Shown piece by piece: positions 1 through 8,317 of a stretch of DNA of 25,041 bases. A program made the translations under genes and the position numbers. The notes under the pieces are model-generated. The model was not told the DNA's origin. It ran no database searches and saw only the letters and a list, made by a program, of their open reading frames with translations. The number at the start of each line of letters is the position of its first letter. Positions within the stretch are counted from its first letter, which is position 1. The stretch is taken from positions 1-25,041 of the forward strand of contig JAYMSP010002300.1 in the NCBI GenBank assembly GCA_036897095.1, given 5' to 3'. This DNA comes from Plantago elongata (taxonomy: Eukaryota; Streptophyta; Magnoliopsida; Lamiales; Plantaginaceae).

Positions 1-489
1 TCGAGAAGAAGAGAGGCGAAGACGGACTGAAAATAAGAAAACGGGGAAGAAGAAGAAGAACTGAAGGAGAAGGTGGGCACCAGGGTACAATCGGTATTAC
101 GTAGAAATATAAGCCTATTACATTCTGGACTCCAAATAACTCGTAAATAAATTTCAATAAATACGAATTCGACACTAGGGACGATATTTTATGCGAAATA
201 AAGTAGAACCAAAAATAATTTTACGAATTTTTTATTTATAATTAATAATATAATAATAATATTAATATACCCAAATTTTCATATAATATTAAATGGTAAT
301 TTAGTGCTACTCATTCTTCAGTTATAATGGCAGATACGATCCAATAATTAATATCCGATTTTAATATGTTGTTAAGAGTTAATATGCTAGCAGGCGTAGT
401 GTCAAAGGTCAGGAGTCAGTTCGCACTAGATTTAATAATACGGGATTAATAACTGATACGAACTTACTAGAGTTCGGGGCTCTTACAGC
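1..489. other. Intergenic, no gene seen
   Basis: The stretch opens with a purine-rich GAA-type tract (about 1-75), then becomes AT-rich. No ORF with family resemblance was found. The purine-rich start resembles in composition the tract at 2740-3000 inside the hAT-like element, but no clear alignment was made. Confidence 0.4.
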
Positions 490-790
490 CCCCATCCACC
501 CGGGTCTGTCAGCAAATTACTGGCATTATCCCGCAATCCTCTGACCTCGTTCTTGGCAGAACGTTGAGATGCTCTTGCGTGAAAAAAATGGGTATTACGA
601 TCACCCTCTTGTGTCCAATGTATTTTTTATCTTTGCTTCCACATTTCGTTCTCCCGTGCCAGAATTTCATCCAGTTGACCTCTCAAACCCCATTCCGCAT
701 ATTTGGATTCGTATGTGATGTCGCCTTCCTGCATATCGACTATTTGCTTCTGCAGTTTCTTTATTTGTCCCCCAACCGACCCAAATTTAT
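490..790 (-). mobile_element. LINE ORF2 fragment (linker between endonuclease and RT)
   Basis: Read on the minus strand, this translates to a piece typical of plant L1-type LINE ORF2 between the endonuclease and the reverse transcriptase. A leucine-rich stretch leads to LDEILARENEMWKQR, then EGDRNTHFFHARASQR (about 560-610), then a KNEVRGLRDN-like segment. The EGDRNT-FFH signature is characteristic of this linker. One in-frame TAA follows WKQR, so the copy is dead. No RT core is attached on the downstream (left) side, so it is a short relic. It is not colinear with the RNase H piece at 1329-1640, because a single minus-strand LINE would place RNase H further left. Confidence 0.7.
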
Positions 791-1328
791 GCTTCCCCCA
801 ATCTGCTAAGCCGATGTGGCAATTGTCTATGGACGAGAGCAGATCGGAATCGGCAAATTTTGCATTAGTAAGTTATGCAAATTATTATGATTTTATTCAC
901 TCTCCAAATCAAAATACTTTAGCAGGACCGTTCATGTATCGTGAGAAGGGCTCACGCCAAGATAAAGCCTGAATTTTATTTACAAAACAATTTAAAAGAT
1001 AATTAAATACGTCTAAAATCCAAAAGACAATAAATATAATTCTAGAAAGCTCGAACAAAAGTAATCCTCATATATTACAAAACTTTCACCTAAAACCACT
1101 ATATGTTCTAACCGACATGCATCCACTAGTAATCTTCCTGGAACTAGAACCAACTAGACCATTGATAAAAATAGTGTTGGGGTGAATCTCAAGCCACTGT
1201 TAACGAATCACGCAAAGCAGTAAAAACATATATAATATATACATACAAATTGTTTTAACCTGGTTGTATTTGGATCAGGTTACTTATCTTGGCTTCGTTT
1301 TGGGATGTAATTATTATATACTTTTTTT
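791..1328. other. Intergenic, no gene seen
   Basis: AT-rich sequence between two LINE relics. No coding or repeat structure was recognised. A short T run at 1321-1328 may be the A-tail of the minus-strand relic to its right. Confidence 0.35.
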
Positions 1329-1640
1329 AAAAAGGAAATACATCATTAGATTAATCGAGCCGAATAGAAGTACAAACGTCTTTAGCTAATACAACATCAA
1401 GCCACACCGGACAAATATTCAAAATAAAGTTAAAGCATACTACACTATTACAAAAGGTGACTTCATGGGCTAATCTTCCAAAAGTCCGGTTACTAGCTTC
1501 ATGGGCTAATTGGTCTGCTACCATATTTTCTTCTCGATAAACAAAAGTAATTTTAAGCTTTTGCGTTCCTTCCATGAGTTTGCCAATGTCTTCAAGGATG
1601 ATTTGTTGGTGCGGTGTTACTGCACCCTGCCTGTTTAAAC
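1329..1640 (-). mobile_element. RNase H-like fragment, probable LINE 3' end
   Basis: The minus-strand frame reads GAVTPHQQIILEDIGKLM, then ITFVYREENMVADQLAHEA. This is the C-terminal part of an RVT_3-type RNase H domain, with the usual V-RE-N-VAD-LA motif. Such domains end many plant LINEs and also occur alone in host-like genes. The frame starts with ATG at 1575 but homology extends upstream to about 1640, so the ATG is not a real start. The adjacent minus-strand A-run (plus T at 1321-1328) fits a LINE 3' end. No target duplication was found. A stand-alone RNase H gene fragment is the alternative. Confidence 0.6.
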
Positions 1641-1915
1641 ATACAATATAAGAAACTTTGAGTCAGTTGAACACATATAGCATCAACCAAATCCATACAC
1701 TAAACAATGCAATGGTGTACTTGTACAAAACAGTAGTTTCAAAAAATGTACTTAACAGAGCCACACTATGGCCACTAGTATAAGTCTGGTGGCACAAAGG
1801 TCGACACATGAATTGGACTGAACTGAAATTAGTGATTTTTTTGTTTTTTTAAATTAGTGGTTTTGCAGATGAAAAGACAAAGCCTAATATATATTGATTT
1901 AGCTATTTGATATCT
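1641..1915. other. Intergenic, no gene seen
   Basis: No structure was found except that the last bases hold the left target duplication (1916-1923 side) of the next element. Confidence 0.35.
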
Positions 1916-2383
1916 ATTTATAGCTATGTTTTAAAAGCCGGACCACTCAATTGAACCGCTCACACCCAAAAAAGGGTTTAACCGGGGTCGGACCGGTTGG
2001 ACCATTTTTGAGCCGTTTGAACCGGTATAGTCTACTCTACCTGAGTACTGTCCAAGCACTTTCTATATCAAATCCGTACAAAAGAAACAAGCTACTAGAC
2101 TCTCAGAGAATACATGAACCTATCTAGACTCTATTCGTTTAATGTGAGAATACATAGATTTTATACTCAGCAATGCAAAAATGATTTGCGATCCAATCTC
2201 ACAATATTTTTACAGCAAAAGAACCAAAGCATAAACTACATCTTGCAATATTTTAATATTTTTACAGCAACTACATTAGTAGATGATGCTCGACTAATTA
2301 ATGTACACTACATTAATTAGGAACAGTTGAAAACTACTCAGCTTCTTGAAGAATCATCATCATCAGAAAATCCCCAATCAAGC

Positions 2384-2773
2384 ATGTTCAAACCAAAATC
2401 CCCCTTCTCCTTCTTCCACCACTTGAAAAACAAATCAATCTCCTTCAAAAACTTCTACCACCAGTGGCTCACCATTCTATCCACCACCCACCTCCCGCAT
2501 CTCCAATCCTCCCTCTCCTCCTTCACCACCACTCCCAGCCTCCTCTCTACCCACGTCGACACTCTCCATCACCACCTCCAGTCCTACTACACCGCCCTAC
2601 ACTTCGCCGCCAATACCTCCGTCTCCTCCGTCCTCTACCCTCCATGGCGCAATTCGCTCGAAATCCACTCGCACAATGACCCACTCGCCGCCAGCAATTC
2701 CGCCACCCACTCGCGCGATGAAGAGGAAGAAAGAAACGAAGCAGAAAGAATAAAAGAAAGAACTGAAGAGTGA
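2384..2773 (+). pseudogene. Captured 5' fragment of a DOG1-domain gene, INP1-like
   Basis: The frame, open from 2327 with its first ATG at 2384, encodes MFKPKSP, then SFKNFYHQWL, then LLSTHVDTLHHHLQSYYTAL and VLYPPWRNSLE (ending near 2662). This is the N-terminal half of a DOG1 domain. The HVD-LHHH-QSYY and YP-WRNSLE spacing is most like INAPERTURATE POLLEN1, which sets pollen aperture sites. The family continues with a W-LGD segment, but here homology stops and the frame runs through unrelated acidic codons to a stop at 2771-2773. About 93 recognisable residues remain of an expected 250 or more. The fragment lies wholly inside the hAT-like element, so it is read as transposon-captured and nonfunctional. 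Domain assignment is fairly sure; INP1 over other DOG1 proteins is from memory of the family. Confidence 0.65.
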
Positions 2774-2817
2774 AGAAGAAAGACGATGAGACTACAATTC
2801 GGATTTAGGGAAGAAGT

Positions 2818-2910
2818 TGTTTCTCTCAAGAAAAATGAAGAAACGAGGAAGAGAGAAAGAAAACGAAGAAGAAAGAAACTGTTTCTCTCAAGAAAAATGA
2901 AGAAACGAGG
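2818..2910 (+). repeat. Two identical 31-bp copies, period 62
   Basis: A 31-bp sequence starting tgtttctctcaagaaaaatg occurs at 2818-2848 and again, unchanged, at 2880-2910. It lies in the purine-rich tract of the hAT-like element. Perfect identity implies a recent tandem duplication. Confidence 0.85.
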
Positions 2911-3056
2911 GAGAAAACGGCACGGCAGAACTGCTGAAGGAAGAAAACGAAGAAAACGGGAGAAGATCAGAAGAATGAAGACGAAGAAGATTAGATTAGG
3001 GTTGTTTCTCTCATTCTACATTTCAGGCCTTCAATTTTATTTTATTTTTGAAATTG

Positions 3057-3121
3057 GCTCGAGCCGGCGGTTTGCCGGTTCCCAGTTCGCCGGGTCGATC
3101 TGGCTTTCCGCCGGCTCGAGC
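3057..3121. repeat. GC-rich inverted repeat in hAT-like subterminal region
   Basis: Arms gctcgagccggcgg (3057-3070) and its exact reverse complement (3108-3121) enclose a 37-nt loop. It sits about 100 bp inside the right end of the hAT-like element and may be part of its subterminal binding region. Confidence 0.8.
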
Positions 3122-3231
3122 GGTTTTCTCGGATCCAGTTTTTGGGCAGTTTTCGATGCTACAACAGGCCGTTTCCTAGCGGTTTCCCGGCCGAACCGGT
3201 CCGGTCCGGTTTTCAAAACATAGATTTATAG

Positions 3232-3719
3232 TGTTTCACACACTTTGATAGTCTATTGCAACATGATAATATTGGGGGATTAGGGTTCGTATGGAATTGA
3301 GGAGGTTTGTGTAGAAAATTGTTTATACATAGTAATCAATCTTTCCATTTTTGTTGACTCTTTAGATTGAGATTAAGTATGTTTCACGCGGGTTATTCTC
3401 TTCTTTTCTAAAACTTCCATTTTATTTCATTTAATTTTCTTTTATAATATTTATGAAATCATGAAATTATTTATCATTTCAAAATACAACCAGATTTAAA
3501 CTCAATAATTAAGGCATGTGTCATTTAAATATATTTTTCATTTGGAACAAAAATTCTTATTGGTAATTTCGTAATGAAGTGGAAGTTGATGATAAAAATA
3601 CAAATTGTTTAAAAGTTCAAATTAAGGATAAAGATGCAAATTATTTAAAAGTTCAATTAAGGATGTTTTTGGCTGCATTTTAATGTTTGAACTAATATGT
3701 AATTTGAGTGATATTTTAG
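3232..3719. other. Intergenic with a short tandem duplication
   Basis: No gene was seen. A degenerate 35-36 bp direct duplication lies at 3591-3626 and 3627-3661 (each begins gataaa and contains ttaaaagttc). The right edge is the left target duplication of the LINE. Confidence 0.45.
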
Positions 3720-4436
3720 GGGATAAATGTATTTTTTTTTGTAGAAAGTAAAAAAAAATTCCAAACAAAATGGAGTACCAGTAGTGATCCAAAAGAAATT
3801 ACAAGGTCCAAATAACAATAAAAAGTCCGATGAAGCAAAGAACCTGAACCTAAACCAGAAGAGCTACTTACAAACACGACTCAAACAGAACAGAAAATCC
3901 CCAGATACAGACACCTCTAAGTTGCAATGTCCCGCCCAGAGCAACTATTCAGAAAGAAACTCTACCCACAAGATCGAAAGAGAAAACAAGCAATCAAACC
4001 ATCATCTAGTATGTTTCAATTCCGAAGAATCAAAACTAAAAGTCAGGTAGACGACGAGTTCGAGATAGAAGCATACCCCTCCAAGAAGAAACAAAGAGGG
4101 AGGGATGATTAACTATCCCGACACTCTCGACAAGGAGCAGAGGTGAATGGAGAGGACACAACACTACAACCACAAAGTATCCGAATCCAGCAAAACACCC
4201 AAAAAGCAGTCGATAACCAAAGCTTCGAAAGCACAATACCAGAAAGATAAATCCAGCATCATAGAAAACAAGGCAGAAAGTGCATACATAGCAGACCCAA
4301 AGACAAAACCACCAAAAAACTTTAGCTACTCAACCCAAAACCGATACAACAACTAAAAATCAATAAAAGCTTCATACGTACAAATCTCCCAATCCGACAA
4401 TGATTCAAAAGGACGCAATTTGTTCCAGCTTTTTAA

Positions 4437-5265
4437 TTAATACCATAAGTTCATTTTTATACCTTCAAACACTTCCGAAGGGGTAATAGATGCATCTTTG
4501 AAAATAACATCATTTCTAGCTTTCCAAATAAACCATAATGTTGCGTGCCACACTGATAACCAGCAATCCTTACCTCTCTTCATGATTGAGTTCCCAAAAT
4601 TCTTCAAAACAGCCCCCAAATCTACTCCTCCAGCAAAGCTAAAATCTAGGAAGCCTTGAATCTTGCCCCAAATTTATTGTGCAAATTTTCTATCGAAAAA
4701 AAGAGGCAAGGTAAACTCCAAAGAATCCTCGTCACAAAGTCTACAACAAGTATTTACCTTCGCAAAAAGAACCCCACGGAGTTTCAGATTCGGAAGCGTC
4801 ACGATCTTATCCAAAATTACTCTACACACAAACACATTGAGTTTCTTTGGAATCCACTTCAACCACACTAACTTGTACCAGTCCATAGGGTCACATTGTA
4901 CCGACAGTGAGTGACCTAGAATCTAGGCATATCCATCTTTAGTAGTGAAAGTTGAATCTTTACTATAAGTCCATTGCCAGAAGTCAGAATGTTGCTCATT
5001 GAATTGAAACCACAACTTTCAATAACCTGCAACAAGTTAGCAATAAAGTTTCTTAACAAACAAATATATTTCTTCTCCAATTCCAAGTTGCTACTTTAAC
5101 ATTATTGATAACCCCCACTCTATCAGCAACCAAACAACATTTATTGATCTCTAAATTATACAATCTAGGAAACATCACCTTCAGACTCACTCCATTTGTG
5201 ACCCATATCCCATCCCAAAACAAAGTATCTTTACCATCCCTAATCTTCTTAATTAACCCACTCAC
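4437..5265 (-). pseudogene. LINE zinc-ribbon (zf-RVT) and C-terminal region
   Basis: Minus-strand frames give an IRDGKDTLFWDGIW block (near 5200-5250), then WYKLVWLKWIPKKLNVFVCR with CRLCDE downstream (4674-4886), which is the zf-RVT domain of plant LINEs. WHATLWFIWKARNDVIF follows (4437-4619), the usual segment before a terminal RNase H. The blocks are in the expected order but in different frames. A recognisable RNase H domain was not found further left. Confidence 0.75.
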
Positions 5266-5411
5266 AAACCACTAATTCCCGCAAATGATATTAACCAAAT
5301 CCCGCCACCAAGAAGACCACACTTTCTTTTTTTGCTTTACGACCTCTATTAGCGAAAACCTCACCCATAAAATCCCCATATTTTGACACTAACACCGGAA
5401 CCCAAAGAGAG

Positions 5412-6059
5412 TTAGGCTCGTTTAAAATTCTCCAAGCCCACTTCCCAACTCACCCAAGCAATTTTTCTATCCCCACCCAATGACCCACCACATAAGAAAT
5501 GTCGTTGGATTTTCACAAGTTGGTTCAAGATATAGGCAGGGAGTTTGAAGAAAGACAAGTAGTAAATCGGTAAGGAATTGAGCACATCATTCAGTAACAC
5601 CACACGACTTCCAAAGACAAGTAATTGTTTTCCCACTTTGATAGACACTTTTCCACTCTTTCCATCACCTAATTCCATATATGTCTATCACTAGCTTTAG
5701 CACAAATTGGCAGACCCAAGTATAGAAATGGGATATTGGCCAAACCACAATTTAGAACCCACGCCCAGTTCAAGCAGACCGCTTCATCCAAATTCAATCA
5801 CACCAAACAACTTTTGTTGTAATTAATTTTCAGGCCCGAAACCAGCTCGAAGCATCGCAAAACACCTTTCAGAGCTCCAATATTTTCCTTCTTTGCTTCA
5901 CCCAAAATAATAGAATCGTCCGCATATTGGAAATGCGAAATTCCTACCTCATATTTGCCCACTAATAAAGGGCAGAATAATCCTTGATAAACAGCCACCT
6001 TAATCATGCGACTCAAACCCTCGGCAACCACTAAATAGAGAAAGGGTGACAAAGGATAA
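5412..6059 (-). pseudogene. LINE reverse transcriptase, C-terminal half
   Basis: The minus strand reads PLSPFLYLVVAEGLSRMI, then FQYADDSIILG (the YADD catalytic pair), then LKINYNKS. A shifted frame gives IPFLYLGLPICAKASDRHIW, then VLNSLPIYYLSFFKLP and QRHFLCGG. This order matches plant L1-type ORF2. The enzyme would prime cDNA synthesis at a nicked target. The first RT motifs are absent because of 5' truncation, and at least one frameshift separates the YADD block from the following blocks. Confidence 0.85.
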
Positions 6060-6369
6060 GGGATAAATGTATTACTATGTAACTCAAAAGGCCACATACC
6101 ATAGGGAAGTGGTGGTCTACATATATACCCTTCATCCCTTCCACTCACAAGCAATGTGGGATGTTGGGTATTACAATCTACCCCTTTAAATTCTCGACGT
6201 TCTCGTCGAGCTTTCTTGGGGGTTGTCCCGGGACCAACCATCTGTGCAGGATTCTAGAGGTGGCCCATACGGGCCCAAGAGGTGGCTCTCACTGTACATA
6301 CAGTGTAGCACTTTGCCCCGCATGACACTTAGTTCCTACAATTCTGGATAGTCCCACTCTGATACCATT

Positions 6370-6594
6370 TTTAACGACCCGATCACTAATGGGCTGAGAC
6401 CTGGCCAGTTGGACTAACAAGGTTACGCGTGACTGTCCCACCACTAGGTATGATATTGTCCGCTTTGGGCCAGAGCCCACACGAATTTGTTTTTGGGTTT
6501 TTCCAAAAGGCCTCATACCATAGAAGAGTGGTGGTCTACATATATACCCTTTATCCTTTCCACTCACAAGCAATGTGGGGCGTTGGGTATTACA
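6370..6594 (-). repeat. TRIM LTR, middle copy
   Basis: The best-preserved LTR of the array, 225 bp. On the minus strand it begins TGTAATACCCAACG and ends beside the tRNA-Met-like primer site. It is shared by the two units, which is why the array reads as overlapping elements. Confidence 0.8.
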
Positions 6595-6914
6595 ATCTGC
6601 CCACTTAAATTCTCAATGTCCTCGTCGAGCTTTTTTTGGGTTGTCCCGGGACTAACCATCCGTGCAGGATTCTAGAGGTGGCTACCACCGCCCATACAGT
6701 GTAGACTTTGCCCATTGGCACTTAGTTCCCACAATGTCGGATAGTCCCGCTCTAATACCATTTGTAACGACCCAGCCACTAATGGGCTGAGATCCAACCC
6801 GTTGGACCGGCAAGGTTATGCATGATTGTCCCACTACTCGGTATGAAATTGTCTGCTTTGGGCCGGAGTCCGTACGAATTTGTGTTTTAATCTTCCCAAA
6901 AGGCTTCATACCAT

Positions 6915-7112
6915 TTTTTTAATTATTATTGAACAGAAATATAGCATTATAATTACAATTGTTGAACAAGACGAATTTATCAATCGATTCTAGATGCAAA
7001 TCACCATCAATCTCTATTGAGAGAATATAATCACCCATTTCGGGGAATCAAACCCGTGACCTCATGGTTACGGGGTGTCTCAGCTTGCCACTCGGCTACA
7101 AACGCTTTGACA
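6915..7112 (-). mobile_element. tRNA-derived SINE inserted in TRIM LTR
   Basis: The element is flanked by the perfect 17-bp target duplication aaaaggcttcataccat (6898-6914 and 7113-7129), whose uninterrupted form is present in the sister LTR near 6504. On the minus strand it begins GTCAAAGCG, then has a tRNA box A (GTAGCCGAGTGGCAAGC, about 7084-7100) and a box B (GGTTTGATTCC, plus 7044-7054), an unrelated body, and a short A-tail (plus T at 6915-6921). The tRNA head resembles a Ser/Leu-type tRNA. A second copy is at 15301-15532. Confidence 0.88.
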
Positions 7113-7202
7113 AAAAGGCTTCATACCATAGGGGAGTGGTGGTCTACATATATACCCTTCATCCCTTCCACTCACAAGCGATGTTAGATGTTGGATATCA
7201 CA

Positions 7203-8317
7203 TACTATATGTAATATCCACTAAAATTCAAACCATAATCATTGTAAAGAAAGTTGGTTATGATATGCTATTCTCTCCGATTTTATTTAAATGTTGACCT
7301 ATACCACTTGGTATGGTTTAGTCCACTTATATATAAAGCCATTTATAATATCAAATTCAATGGTGCTAATATCAATCATAGAAAAATAAAATTTAAAAGT
7401 CACAATAAATACAACTTAGTTGGTTCACCTCTAATCAATAAATTGGAAGTTTGAATCATCCTTTTAACTGTTTGGAAGATGAAAAAAAATTTAAAGGTGT
7501 ATCAAAGCATAAGAAATCTAATAAATTTGATTGCTAAATTTGCAAATCTAGTAACTTTAATAATCTCGTAAAGACACGTAAAAGACGAAACAAAATTAAT
7601 TAATTTAATAATTTTTTTAAAGACGCACCGTTAATGCAATATCTCAAAGCCTCAAACATGTATATGAATAGGTTCTTCAATAGTAGATCTGAAGCCGCAA
7701 TTTAGAACCATGATCACTTAAAAAGTGTCGTTGTGAGAATTGAGAAGCTACCCTTGAGAATTTTTTGTTTCATTGGCGAACGAGACTCATCACGCTTTTC
7801 TTTTCTCCATAAGTAGATAGTGTTTCCTAAAACTATTTTCCCACAAAATATGAGATCACCGCATTACTTAACAAAGAAAAGGAAATAAATATCATATCAT
7901 CATATATAGGATATACCTAACATCAGATATCAAATATATGGTATCTAAAATATCAAAATGAATAGAAAGCATTACATAATATTTGTATGATGAATTAACT
8001 TTAATACAAGAAATTTTATGAAGTTGCGTCTAACTCGTTACATTATATAAACGAAGTACTACGAAACAGAGCTCGAACACGACCTAATAACTTTGTCAAG
8101 CGAGGCAACCATGGACCGGTTTAATTTTGGTGTTCCCAACGGGAGCCTTCAGATTTAAGCTAAAACTACATTTTATTCACGGCACTAGTCCATAAAATTG
8201 AGTTTCCTTAAACCAAATTCATCGGCAAAACAAGCCGAAATTACTCCAATTACTGCACAGAGAAACCTACTCAGATTGCGGATTCCTGCTGGGAATTCGT
8301 GGTCTTTAGCAATCGCC
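7203..8317. other. Upstream region and 5' leader of the DCN1-like gene
   Basis: No gene or clear repeat was found. The sequence is AT-rich up to about 8040. From about 8150 it becomes less AT-rich and probably includes the transcribed leader. No convincing TATA box at a suitable distance was identified. Confidence 0.4.

Larger units (their letters stand above)
1924..3223. mobile_element. Non-autonomous hAT-like transposon carrying a host gene fragment
   Basis: The two ends form inverted repeats. The left end begins ctatgttttaaaagccggacc and the reversed right end is the same at 19 of 21 positions. Both are flanked by the perfect 8-bp direct repeat atttatag (1916-1923 and 3224-3231), which is the target-site length of hAT transposons. 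Subterminal sequence on both sides is rich in CCGG/GGACCGG motifs, and the right side has a 14-bp inverted repeat (3057-3070 with 3108-3121). No transposase is encoded. The interior holds a piece of a DOG1-domain gene (about 2330-2662) followed by a purine-rich tract with a 62-bp-period duplication. The perfect target duplications suggest a fairly recent insertion. Confidence 0.8.
3734..6059 (-). mobile_element. 5'-truncated L1-type LINE with target duplication
   Basis: The element is bounded by the 14-bp direct repeat gggataaatgtatt at 3720-3733 and 6060-6073. Next to the left copy is a T run, the A-tail of a minus-strand element. The 5' end (6059) falls inside the reverse transcriptase, just upstream of a PLSPFL motif, so the element lacks ORF1, the endonuclease and the first half of the RT, as in ordinary LINE 5' truncation. 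From 6059 leftward come the RT core with YADD, the IPFLYLGLPI segment, the thumb/connection region, a zinc-ribbon RVT domain, a WFIWKARND segment and about 700 bp of 3' sequence. The reading frame is broken by several frameshifts and stops, so the copy is old. Confidence 0.85.
6084..7202 (-). mobile_element. TRIM (terminal-repeat retrotransposon in miniature), tandem array
   Basis: The structure on the minus strand is LTR - internal - LTR - internal - partial LTR. Whole LTRs lie at 6370-6594 (225 bp) and 6763-7202 (225 bp once the SINE and its duplicated target are subtracted). A partial LTR lies at 6084-6175. LTR ends carry inverted TGTAA..CCC / GGG..TTACA-type termini. Beside each whole LTR is a primer-binding site like the 3' end of initiator tRNA-Met (TGGTATCAGAG, minus strand, 6357-6367; a variant at 6750-6760). 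A purine tract (plus 6181-6190) precedes the next LTR. Internal parts are only 170-195 bp and noncoding, as in TRIMs. The two LTRs differ at roughly one base in six by eye, so the array is old and it looks broken at its left end. Confidence 0.8.

Noticed and set aside
1351-1575. 74-codon minus-strand gene
   Set aside because: The RNase H similarity extends upstream of its ATG, and the adjacent A-tail fits a LINE 3' end, so it is a fragment rather than a small gene.
2786-3223. 145-codon Arg/Lys-rich frame
   Set aside because: It is purine-rich low-complexity sequence inside the hAT-like element and runs exactly to the terminal inverted repeat; no domain.
3784-4356. Plus-strand frames rich in Lys/Asn/Gln
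   Set aside because: They are antisense to the 3' part of the minus-strand LINE, and their composition simply reflects A-rich sequence.
5798-6241. A single 147-codon minus-strand frame
   Set aside because: It runs by chance from the TRIM through the LINE target site into the RT domain. Only the part left of 6059 is LINE protein.
6289-6909. Two minus-strand frames of 75-94 codons with similar sequence
   Set aside because: They resemble each other because they lie in the two TRIM units; TRIMs are noncoding.
7044-7100. Candidate tRNA gene (minus strand)
   Set aside because: Box A and B are present, but the sequence has no complete cloverleaf, ends in an A-tail and is flanked by a target duplication, so it is a SINE.
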